In this document: positions 43,261 through 51,211 of the stretch, piece by piece
How the letters are laid out: each line of letters begins with the position of its first letter
How positions within the stretch are numbered: the stretch's first letter is position 1
From: Candidatus Obscuribacter sp.
GTDB lineage: Bacteria; Cyanobacteriota; Vampirovibrionia; Obscuribacterales; Obscuribacteraceae
DNA length: 62,950 nucleotides
Assembly (NCBI GenBank): GCA_021772135.1
Contig: JADYXQ010000095.1
Span: 1-62,950, forward strand
Direction of reading: 5' to 3'
The notes under the pieces: model-generated
Seen by the model: the letters and a program-made list of their open reading frames with translations, nothing else
Told to the model about the DNA's origin: nothing
Databases searched by the model: none
Program-made: the position numbers and the translations under genes

Positions 43261-43267
43261 CTAAATT

Positions 43268-43543
43268 TTAGCCGCGACCGCAGGCCGGACAGGGGTCTTT
43301 GCCGGAAGGCGGCGCTTTGGCCGAGGGTTCGGGAGCGGCAACCGGATCTTTAGCCGGTTTGGTTTCAAACTTTGCACCGTCAGGCTTAAGTTCGCGGCCG
43401 CTAGCGCTTTTTTTAGACTGGTTGGCTTTGCCGGGCTCTTTGGTTTTGGCTTGTACTTCTTCTGTGGGCAAGCATATGCCACAAAGAAGAGTTAGACCCA
43501 GAGCGGCGCGCAATTTATCTTGTGTTGAAAATGGTATTTTCAT
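43268..43543 (-). CDS. Putative MNIO substrate: 91-residue secreted peptide with CPACGRG tail
   Basis: The protein has a signal peptide (LRAALGLTLLCGICLP, probably cut after EVQA near residue 32), a Lys/Pro/Ala/Ser-rich low-complexity spacer, and the end GKDPCPACGRG with C85 and C88, the only cysteines of the mature form. A strong GGAGGAG stands before the ATG. It lies 7 nt before the DUF692 gene and 46 nt after a membrane thioredoxin gene. Secreted, Cys-tailed peptides next to an MNIO are the pattern of RiPP precursors such as bufferins, but this sequence matches none I know. An alternative is a small metal-binding protein. Confidence 0.7.
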   Translation of the reverse strand: MKIPFSTQDKLRAALGLTLLCGICLPTEEVQAKTKEPGKANQSKKSASGRELKPDGAKFETKPAKDPVAAPEPSAKAPPSGKDPCPACGRG

Positions 43544-43589
43544 AACTCCTCCAATTCGATACAGCTATTGTAAACTCCCGGCGCACAAT

Positions 43590-44558
43590 TTATTTGTCTT
43601 TCTCAAAACTATCCAACCAGATGGCGCTGGAGCGGTAGCAATCCAAATGACTCTGACGCAAAATCATCACTTTGCTCAGTTCTTTAATCGCGCCGGGGCG
43701 GTCATTATTGCGCAAGCAAGTGAGGGCAAAAGCAAAATGTAGTTCGGTTTTTTGATAGTCGCGGGTGGTGGCGGCCAGAGCCTGCGACTGACTGAATTCA
43801 CCAAGCAAATATTTGCAAAGGGCACTGGGCCAGTGATCAGTAATAATTCTTTTGTTGGTTTGCTCGTCACCTTTGAGCTTATTCAGCACCAGCGCTCTGG
43901 CTTCAGCCTGGCGACCAAGAGCAGACAAAATGTGAAAATAAACCAGTGTTCGATTGGGGTCAACGTTCTTTTTGCCACTGACCACTTCGCTATCTAGATA
44001 GCTTGCAGCTTTGACATAATCAAACTTATAAACGGCGTTCATGGCCCGGGCAAACTGAGCCGCCAGCAAACCTTCATCTAAAAATGATAAAAATTCGCGA
44101 CTGTCTAGATAGCCGGTTGCCCTGTAAACATAAGCGCCGCCAGGAAAAGCAATGACAAAACAAGGTATGTAGCTGGCGTTGTATTTTTCTTGCAACTCGC
44201 GGGCGTAAATAGCCTGGGCCGAAGTCTGCTCCAGACTGGGTGCAAATACCCTCACAGGCAAATAGTCTTTTAGAATGCGATCGACAACACGGCGATTAAC
44301 AAAAGTAGTTTTTGCCATCTGCCGGCACGGACCGCACCAGTCGGCTGTAAACTCTATTAAAAGCAATTTGCCGTCGCCGACTTTTGCATTTGTTATCACT
44401 GCGGCATCTTGCCACTGCAATGCCGCTTGTGCCTGGGCGCTGATTTGTTCGTCTGAAACTTTAACCCCCACTCTGGCCAGCATTAATATCGCCGCAATTG
44501 CAGCAAACCAATAAGGAATATGCAGGGTCGATTGAGGCGACACTTTATTCGCTGGCAT
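43590..44558 (-). CDS. Membrane-tethered thioredoxin-domain protein with TPR-like tail
   Basis: The 322-residue protein (from ATG 44558) has an N-terminal membrane helix (about 14-30), then a thioredoxin fold with LLLIEFTADWCGPCRQMA (WCGPC at 74-78) and the cis-proline segment ASYIPCFVIAFPGG. The C-terminal half (about 180-322) is helical and repeat-like. The domain probably faces outward as a thiol reductase or oxidase. It overlaps the permease gene by 14 nt and precedes the Cys-tail peptide, whose CPAC thiols are a natural candidate substrate. The longer frame to 44594 is less likely. Confidence 0.85.
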   Translation of the reverse strand: MPANKVSPQSTLHIPYWFAAIAAILMLARVGVKVSDEQISAQAQAALQWQDAAVITNAKVGDGKLLLIEFTADWCGPCRQMAKTTFVNRRVVDRILKDYLPVRVFAPSLEQTSAQAIYARELQEKYNASYIPCFVIAFPGGAYVYRATGYLDSREFLSFLDEGLLAAQFARAMNAVYKFDYVKAASYLDSEVVSGKKNVDPNRTLVYFHILSALGRQAEARALVLNKLKGDEQTNKRIITDHWPSALCKYLLGEFSQSQALAATTRDYQKTELHFAFALTCLRNNDRPGAIKELSKVMILRQSHLDCYRSSAIWLDSFEKDK

Positions 44559-45324
44559 AGAAAAATTCTCGATGCACAAGCACATAAGTGCCAAGAAACA
44601 GATAAGAGGTGATATTAGAAAGGTAGACGATAATGGCGGTGTAGTTTAAGGAAACGCCGGAGGTTAGCTCGCCTACATTGAGAAAGGGACAGAAAAAATC
44701 GCCGATCCAGAAATTTATGCCGCGCATAATCTGAGCAAAATATTTCAGCAGCTCCGGTATATCACTTGAAGTGGAGCCCATAAACATGTCGCCGGCGCCG
44801 GAACAACCGGCCAGAAAAAGAAACGTAAAAATACCGAGCACGCCAGGCAGGCAGTGCAGGAAAACCACAAAAGCCACCGAAAGCATGCTGTTGAGAATGA
44901 TTGAGGCCACCAGGCTGACGTCTAGAACAGGCGGCAGAGCGAGCCAACTGTTAACTACGAAAGCAAGCAAGGCGGCCGGCAATAGCAGCGCAACCACACC
45001 CAGTGAAGCGGCAAAAAACTTTGTCATCACATAATCAAAGCGAGTGATTGGCCGAGTAAAAAGCAAGGTCATGGAAGTGGCGTCGCCAGTGGGCCTGGAA
45101 CTGACAAAACCGTCGCTGACAAAAATAAAACTATAAAACAAATATACTGCCGGGCTCTCGAAATATTGCCAGATAGTGGCAGCAGCATCGACTCTCTCCG
45201 GTGTGCTCTGTACAGCAAGATAGAGCATGTAAGCAGGCATGATCACAAAGCCAAGCAGCGGTATCTGCAATTTCCAGTTGGAAAATTTTTCTTGCAGAGT
45301 AAAATCAAAAATGGCTTTGTTCAA
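44545..45324 (-). CDS. ABC-2-type transporter permease
   Basis: This 259-residue protein has six hydrophobic segments spaced as in ABC-2 permeases, including FLYSF-like YLFYSFIFVSDGFVSS, LGVVALLLPAALLAFVVNSW and AFVVFLHCLPGVLGIFTFLF, and the TLLFTRPITRFDYVMTKF cytoplasmic loop that meets the ATPase. It begins in a 4-nt overlap with the ATPase stop and ends overlapping the thioredoxin gene. Its cargo is unknown; context points to the Cys-tail peptide or to a metal/thiol compound, and NosY-like roles are possible. Confidence 0.85.
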   Translation of the reverse strand: MNKAIFDFTLQEKFSNWKLQIPLLGFVIMPAYMLYLAVQSTPERVDAAATIWQYFESPAVYLFYSFIFVSDGFVSSRPTGDATSMTLLFTRPITRFDYVMTKFFAASLGVVALLLPAALLAFVVNSWLALPPVLDVSLVASIILNSMLSVAFVVFLHCLPGVLGIFTFLFLAGCSGAGDMFMGSTSSDIPELLKYFAQIMRGINFWIGDFFCPFLNVGELTSGVSLNYTAIIVYLSNITSYLFLGTYVLVHREFFYASE

Positions 45325-46253
45325 CTGCTGCCCTCATAAAACATTTCCACCAGTTCGCGTTTTTCAAAAGTGGCTTGATAAACTCTGACACCACCGGCGG
45401 TTAAAGCGGCAATCAGATTGGCTGCCACCTCTTTGTCTGGGGCGCTGAAACGAGCTGATTCGCCATCGCTATCAATTAAGCTCGACCCAACCTGCTGGGC
45501 AATTTCGGCTAAGGGCAGCCCGCTTGCATCTTCAAGTCTCTGCCATTTGACCACCAGCACCTGGCTGACCTGCGCCAGCGATTCGACACTTTGGACCGAT
45601 TCGATTTTGCCGCGACGAATAAAAGCAACGCGATCGCAAACTTTTTCTACTTCTTGCAAATGGTGAGAATTGAGCACCACTGTAATGCCTTCGTCTTTGC
45701 ATTTTAAAAGCAGCTTACGAATCAGTACAAAACCAAGCGGGTCCATACCTGATGTTGGTTCATCGAAGAAACACAGCCTGGGCTTGCCAATCAATGCTTG
45801 CGCCAGACCGATACGTTGCAGCATTCCGCGAGACAACTCACGAATGCGGCGTTTTTTCGGATCGACATCAAGCTCGACCAGGGCCATAACGTCAGTGATC
45901 GCCTTAGCCAGTTCGCCTTCTGGTCGCTTGGCAAGGCGGTGCTGAAATTTAAGAAATTGTTCAATGGTCATCCAGCGGTTGTAACAGGGCCGCTCAGGCA
46001 AAAATCCAATAAGAGGCTTGACTGCCAGATCATAGGGCGATTTACCGCCAATCAAAACATTGCCTGAAGTGGGCTGTATCAGGGCCAGCAGGCAACCAAA
46101 TATTGTGGTTTTACCGGCACCGTTGGGCCCAATCAGGCCAAAAACTTCACCGGCAGCCACCGAGAAAGTAGCGCTGTCAACGGCCTTTACTGTGCCGTTG
46201 CGATAGCTTTTGCAAAGATTGTCAACTGTGATTAAAGCGTCCAGTACTTTCAA
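45321..46253 (-). CDS. ABC transporter ATP-binding protein
   Basis: The 310-residue ATPase has Walker A GLIGPNGAGKTTIFG, the signature LSRGMLQRIGLAQALIG, Walker B LCFFDEPTSGMDPLG and the H-loop VVLNSHHLQEVEKVC. The C-terminal 80 residues form the extra regulatory part common in NatA/NosF-type ATPases. TTG 46253 (MKVLDALITVDNLCKSY) is preferred over TTG 46277. It leads the five-gene minus-strand cassette and is divergent from the secreted protein at 46351, with about 100 nt for promoters. Confidence 0.9.
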   Translation of the reverse strand: MKVLDALITVDNLCKSYRNGTVKAVDSATFSVAAGEVFGLIGPNGAGKTTIFGCLLALIQPTSGNVLIGGKSPYDLAVKPLIGFLPERPCYNRWMTIEQFLKFQHRLAKRPEGELAKAITDVMALVELDVDPKKRRIRELSRGMLQRIGLAQALIGKPRLCFFDEPTSGMDPLGFVLIRKLLLKCKDEGITVVLNSHHLQEVEKVCDRVAFIRRGKIESVQSVESLAQVSQVLVVKWQRLEDASGLPLAEIAQQVGSSLIDSDGESARFSAPDKEVAANLIAALTAGGVRVYQATFEKRELVEMFYEGSS

Positions 46254-46350
46254 CCTGCAGGCGCAAAGGGCGACCAATTATACCCCTTTAATTCCAAGCC
46301 TGTAGCGGGTAAATGGAATATACTTTTGACTTAGCAAATGAAAGGTAACC

Positions 46351-47856
46351 ATGCGCAATCGCAGCAAGTCAGCAAAAAGATTGAGTGCCCTGACTGGTGC
46401 TCTACTTAGCGCCACCATTTTTGTGGTGCCCGCCTGGGCAGCTGATGCGACCAAGTCAGATTTAAAAGAGATGCACCAAATTAAGCTGCGTTATGTTGCC
46501 GAGGATATCGATCCTCAATCTTTTGCCGGCCAACCTCGCTACTGTTACCGGGCCGGCGAAGTTTACGGACGCATCGAAGAGGCTTTAGACAGCAAATTAG
46601 GTCTGCACGGCTTGATTGTCATTTCTTGTCCTGACGTTTGGATTATCAATTTAGCCGACAAGACCGGCAAGCATCTTTTAGATCAAGCCAAAGTCTCAAC
46701 TGTGCACATGCCCATTCTGGCCACACGTCAGCAACCCTTCGTCGATCTGGAATTCGGCCGCGAATTGCAGTTTTTCAAAAATCGCAATATCGTTGGCGTT
46801 GCAGGCCCCACCATAGACGGTGCCAAAACTACTTCTTATAAATTTGTGGGCGACCCGGTTGAACTCGAACTTCTAGTCAATGCAGACGCTGTACCCTTGA
46901 AGATGCTTATCACCAGCCCTAAAGGCAAGCGCACTTTAGAATATTTGTCCTATAAAACACTGCCTTTTTCAGCCGCCAAATTTGTCAGGCCTGAAGATGT
47001 TTCTTATTCGGAAGCTGTTGCCAGCGATAGTGGTTCTGCTAAACAAACTCGAGTAATTACCGAGTCTGAAAGCAGCGACGGTGAAGAGACAACTCTGTCA
47101 GACAGCTTGTTTGCCGCAGGTGCTTCAAAAAAAGAATTTAACACCATGGGCACCAAGGGTAGTGACGAGCCCCTCAGTGAACCTAAGGCCGCTCTTGCAA
47201 CTTTAACTGACGGCAAAGATCTCTGGCAATGGATGACCTATTATTATCTATTTCCCACTCCAGACCTGGTTTCCGCTGCTGTGCATTTATTGGAAAAAGA
47301 AGGCGCGCTGGACAAAGAAAGTGCTATTGCTCCCAGTGCTTCGTTTCTGAGTCGTTTGTTTGTGCAACATCCTAACCGCATGGAAAAATGGCTGGCCGAT
47401 ATTAAGGATCTTAGTGCTGAGCACAAAAGTGCACTGCTGCCCTTAGCGCTTCGCCTGACTCGCACTCCTGCCGCTCTGGCTGCAGCTGAAGCGACGGAAA
47501 AGGATATTCCGGTCAAAGATCGCATCATCACTCATGCCAATCTGGCAGCAGACAAATTAGACACGTTTTTCATTTCGGCACCAAGCGATCTCGATATGCT
47601 CTGGGGTTGTTTCTTTGCCACCGGCGACAAACGCTACGTCAAGAAAATCATCAGTACTGTCTCCTGGTCGAAAAAATTGTCAGGCAATATCAACAAAATT
47701 TCCATTGGCGCAGCGGCTGTCTGGTCACTGACTTCCAACGCCGAACAGCACAAGCTGGTGATGCAAATCCTGCAAGAGGAAAGCAAAAACCAGCCTGAGC
47801 TGCAGGCAGATCTCGATAAAATTGTGGAAAAAGCAAAGGCCGAAACCAGTACTTAA
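46351..47856 (+). CDS. Secreted protein, 501 residues, possible LolA-like N-terminal fold
   Basis: The signal peptide is RLSALTGALLSATIFVVPAW, cut after AWA. Residues about 40-215 have a beta-rich pattern with MHQIKLRYVAEDIDPQSF, IVGVAGPTIDGAKTTSYKF and LKMLITSPKGKRTLEYLSYK, reminiscent of the LolA/DUF2092-type half-barrel; this is a guess from pattern. A Ser/Glu-rich linker (about 225-280) leads to an all-helical C-terminal half. AAAGG precedes the ATG. It diverges from the MNIO cassette, so it may share control, but no direct link is visible. Confidence 0.6.
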   Translation: MRNRSKSAKRLSALTGALLSATIFVVPAWAADATKSDLKEMHQIKLRYVAEDIDPQSFAGQPRYCYRAGEVYGRIEEALDSKLGLHGLIVISCPDVWIINLADKTGKHLLDQAKVSTVHMPILATRQQPFVDLEFGRELQFFKNRNIVGVAGPTIDGAKTTSYKFVGDPVELELLVNADAVPLKMLITSPKGKRTLEYLSYKTLPFSAAKFVRPEDVSYSEAVASDSGSAKQTRVITESESSDGEETTLSDSLFAAGASKKEFNTMGTKGSDEPLSEPKAALATLTDGKDLWQWMTYYYLFPTPDLVSAAVHLLEKEGALDKESAIAPSASFLSRLFVQHPNRMEKWLADIKDLSAEHKSALLPLALRLTRTPAALAAAEATEKDIPVKDRIITHANLAADKLDTFFISAPSDLDMLWGCFFATGDKRYVKKIISTVSWSKKLSGNINKISIGAAAVWSLTSNAEQHKLVMQILQEESKNQPELQADLDKIVEKAKAETST

Positions 47857-47876
47857 CCGATTTGCTTTACTTCAGC

Positions 47877-48803
47877 CTAGACCACGAAGTGCAAAATTTC
47901 GTCATACCTTGCTGCTACCGCAGTAATAAGCTCTTGCGGCAGGGTGCGGTGGAAACGATCTTGAATAGGCGGCTTGAGCGAGCGATTGACCATCTCTTCA
48001 TATTCAGCCGGCAGACTGGTGCCATAGTGAGCCCAGATGAATGGAATACCGCGAGAGGCAGCGACCATTCCGTCTTTTGCCAGGCTGTCACCGACAAAAA
48101 GACACTCTTGAGGGAAAACTTCGAAATCTTGCAGTATGCGGTCAAGACCTGACGCACAGGGCTTTTCGTAAGACTGAGGCAAAATATGCAAAGCTGTTTT
48201 CAGGTTTGCAGTAGACTGTCGCAACTGCTTAACCCGTTCACGGCCGTGCTCGAGGGATATAGGATGGAAAATATCGTCTTTTTCCGGTTCTACAGTTTCC
48301 AGAGAATAGACGGCATCGAGCAAACCATCAAATACTTGCTGGTTACGCACTCTGGCCATATACTCCGGCGCATCGCTGAGAGCAACAATTTTGACGCCGC
48401 GGCTTTTCAGCTCGGCCAAAGTGTCGAGCACACGCGGGTAAGCGTGTAGATATTTAGAGCGGTTGTGATCAAGAGCTTCCCAGAAAGGCTTAACGTAGTC
48501 TCTTGTAAAAGTTTCGGGATCTTTTTCAAAATATGACCAGGCGAAACTGGTTTCTTCCAGTAGCCATGGGTATTCATGGCTGCCCCGGCGCTCGATAATA
48601 TGCCCTATATCTAGTGCCAGTTCATGCACTGGTTTATTGCTGCTGCTGCTCAGATCTCTCAAAAAATCGCGCATAGCAGGCACGAAGTAGTCCCAAAACG
48701 AGGCCAGAGTACCGTCTACATCAGTAATTACCAGCTTGGTTTTTACTCCGGTATATCTTGGTTGAATTTGATTTGATTGAGCAATTGATTTTGTTTCGTA
48801 CAT
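47877..48803 (-). CDS. HAD-superfamily hydrolase
   Basis: The 308-residue protein has HAD motif I KLVITDVDGTLASFWDYF, motif II VKIVALSDAPEYMAR and motif IV CLFVGDSLAKDGMVAASRG, with a helical cap between. The GDSLxxD motif shows a type I phosphatase of the phosphoglycolate/beta-phosphoglucomutase layout, but longer than usual. The N-terminal 19 residues before the catalytic strand are not conserved-looking, so the true start may be later. It converges with the secreted protein at 46351 with a 20-nt gap. Confidence 0.82.
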   Translation of the reverse strand: MYETKSIAQSNQIQPRYTGVKTKLVITDVDGTLASFWDYFVPAMRDFLRDLSSSSNKPVHELALDIGHIIERRGSHEYPWLLEETSFAWSYFEKDPETFTRDYVKPFWEALDHNRSKYLHAYPRVLDTLAELKSRGVKIVALSDAPEYMARVRNQQVFDGLLDAVYSLETVEPEKDDIFHPISLEHGRERVKQLRQSTANLKTALHILPQSYEKPCASGLDRILQDFEVFPQECLFVGDSLAKDGMVAASRGIPFIWAHYGTSLPAEYEEMVNRSLKPPIQDRFHRTLPQELITAVAARYDEILHFVV

Positions 48804-49043
48804 ATAAAGAGTCTCGTATAGTGCGCTATTGCGAACGAAAGATGAAAGTAATAGCGATCGTTGAGGATGTCCTCCACACCAGCCTAAGTGCCAGATAGCG
48901 AGATGACAAGCTTTTGTTACAGAAGCAAAAAGGTTCCCGACTTACTTCATCAAAGTCACAATAGCCGGAACACGCCCAGAGTAAGCGTATACAGACACGC
49001 ACTGCTGACGGTGCCATGATCATTTTGGCAAAGATCAATGAAC

Positions 49044-50182
49044 TTATGTAAGCGATCTAACGATGCTGCGCAAGCGGTGCACACAACTCACAGCGTGAGA
49101 ACCGTCGCCCACGGCAAAGCCAACTCTTTGGGTGGTGCCTGAGCGAATATCGCCTGCGGCCAGCACACGAGGCATGGAAGTCTCAAGAGGACAGGGCTCA
49201 CGGTAGGTCAGCGGCCAATATCCGGCTTTTTCCATGTCTGGACCGGTCAATATAAAACCATAGCTGTCGCGGGCAACGAGATTCGGTATCCACTCGGCCG
49301 ATGATTGAGAGCCAATAAATACAAAAATGGCTGATACCGCCAGTAGTGTTTCACTATTACTATCGATATTGCTAACATGCCCCTTTTTATTAAGCAAAAC
49401 TGATTCAATATAATTGACGCCAATTACTTCAGCAATTTCAGTCTCTTCATGCACGGTGATACGATTATTAGCTCGAATGCGGACAGACAAATACTCAGAC
49501 ATTTTCGGACCCAGCCGGCCGCGAATAATTAAGTGCACCTGCCTCTCAGGACAGCAATCAACTAAAAGGTAGCGGCCTGCCCGGCAGAATTGCCGGCGCC
49601 CACTACCGCCACATCACTGCGATCGTGAAGTATGGCCTCCACTGTGGTGCAAGCATAATAAACACCGGCGCGCTCAGAACGCTGAGCATTTTTGGCCTCC
49701 AGTTTGCGCCAGACTACGCCACTGACGATTAGCACCACCTGGGCGCTAATAACCGCTCCACAGTCAAGCGTAAGCTGCACGGCGTCGAGCTCGGTGGCAC
49801 CAGGGGCAATATCAGAAGCAGTCAAAAGCTTGTCAGACAAGTGCGAAATTTTTAGCAGAACTTCTCTTACATGATCGTTCTTTACCCGCAAAACGCGAGT
49901 ATCACTGGCAGCCACAGCCGACACTAGAGCTGGTCTGCGAGTAAGCAAATCAATGTCGCCGGTAAATTGTCCTACCCGGTGACTGACTAGAACTTCATTG
50001 TCGTGCCGCGGATTGACTATATCTACCTGCCCACGCTGCACAATAAATAAATCGATTTTTTCTTGACCGCTTTTAAATAAATAATCACCGGCAGAAAAAT
50101 GCTCACTGATTGCCAGAGGTGACATCAGCAATAATTCTGCTTCTGACAGATAAGGAAAAGCGGATTCGCAGACAATTTCCAT
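49044..50182 (-). pseudogene. Decayed CNBD / thioredoxin-reductase-like fusion gene
   Basis: Residues about 1-115 of the first part are a cyclic-nucleotide-binding domain (LSPLAISEHFSAGDYLFKSG-like pattern, RRPALVSAVAASDTRVLRV). Then the FAD/NAD reductase is missing its first half: the text jumps from the CNBD to ELDAVQLTLDCGAVISAQVV, skipping the FAD-binding GGGPAG segment and about 150-200 residues. Near 49563 the frame breaks at ACC TTT TAG; adding one T gives ...GQAATFLVDCCPERQVHLII and restores the reductase to its normal end. One internal deletion plus one frameshift mark a pseudogene, with TGPDMEKAG and LAAGDIRSG still intact. Confidence 0.82.
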
Positions 50183-50247
50183 TGACAAGACCTTTGAGCG
50201 GCAGTGGCATTATAGTGCCTTTCAATTAGAGTGTTAAAATCACATTT

Positions 50248-51201
50248 ATGAATAAGCTGCTGTTCTTTGCTCCAGGACCCTTATCCCTGGCAATCCTGTT
50301 TTCTCTCTGCCCGCTGTTAGGAGTTCCTGCACTCGCTGCGCCGCCTGTAAAAGCTGCAGTCAAAGCCGAAGTTAAAGAGCGTACAACTATTGAAGTGGCG
50401 GCCATGCTGATTAAGGCTGGCAAAGCAGAACTGGCCATTGGTGTGCTGGAAAAATTAGTCAAAAAAGAACCTCGTAATGCCCGTGCCTGGTATTTGCTGG
50501 GATGTGCTCATGAAGACATGACGATTATGGAGGGGAGCAGCAAAGTCGCCCGTGACTGCTTTACAAAAGCCCTGGGCATTGACCCACAGAACAGCGATGC
50601 TCTGCGTAAAATCGGTGAGCTCGCCGGCATTGATGGCGATTGGAAAGGGCAAATCGAATATTGTAATCGGGCTCTGGCCTCACCGCACCCCACTCCCTTT
50701 GCCTACAAATCGCGCGCCATTGCCCGAGGCAATCTGCATCAAGATAAAGCAGCACTGGCCGACTACGAAAATTTTCTGGCAGCCGACATAAAACGTTTAC
50801 AGAGCCCGAAAACCCTGGAAGAATATGCCACATTTCTCGAAAATGCCGGTCAATATGACAAGGCCGCCGCTACTTTGCTCACCTTAGAGCAATCCAGTCA
50901 CAAACCATCTGTAAAGGTACGGCGCGCTAAATGCTATTTGAAAGCGGGCAAAAGTGCCGAGTGCCTGGCAATTATGAATGCTCTCATTAACAAAGAGCCG
51001 GCGGATGAAACGCTTTATTCGGACAGAGCCAGAATGTTCATCACTATGGGCAAACTCAACGAAGCAATGAAAGATTGGGACAAAGTAATTGCGTTGGAAC
51101 CCAATTCCAAATATTTTGAAGCCCGAGCGGATCTCTGGGATAAAATGGGCAATCACATCAAAGCTAAAGCCGATAGACAAAAAGCTCTATTGCAAAACTG
51201 A
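50248..51201 (+). CDS. Secreted TPR protein
   Basis: The 317-residue protein has a signal peptide (LSLAILFSLCPLLGVPALA) and several TPR units, such as AELAIGVLEKLVKKEPRNAR, SKVARDCFTKALGIDPQNSD, YDKAAATLLTLEQSS and LNEAMKDWDKVIALEPNSK. It probably forms an envelope scaffold. It starts with ATG, diverges from the decayed CNBD gene and is followed by proS after 10 nt, so the two are likely cotranscribed. Confidence 0.82.
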   Translation: MNKLLFFAPGPLSLAILFSLCPLLGVPALAAPPVKAAVKAEVKERTTIEVAAMLIKAGKAELAIGVLEKLVKKEPRNARAWYLLGCAHEDMTIMEGSSKVARDCFTKALGIDPQNSDALRKIGELAGIDGDWKGQIEYCNRALASPHPTPFAYKSRAIARGNLHQDKAALADYENFLAADIKRLQSPKTLEEYATFLENAGQYDKAAATLLTLEQSSHKPSVKVRRAKCYLKAGKSAECLAIMNALINKEPADETLYSDRARMFITMGKLNEAMKDWDKVIALEPNSKYFEARADLWDKMGNHIKAKADRQKALLQN

Positions 51202-51211
51202 TTGGAAAAAT

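Noticed and set aside
43261..43482. 73-residue frame overlapping the Cys-tail peptide
   Set aside because: It lacks a ribosome site and signal peptide, while the other frame has GGAGGAG, a signal peptide and the proper spacing to the MNIO gene.
49539..49575. Programmed -1 frameshift in the CNBD/reductase gene
   Set aside because: The T run could slip, but no heptameric slippery site is present and the missing FAD half makes a functional product unlikely.
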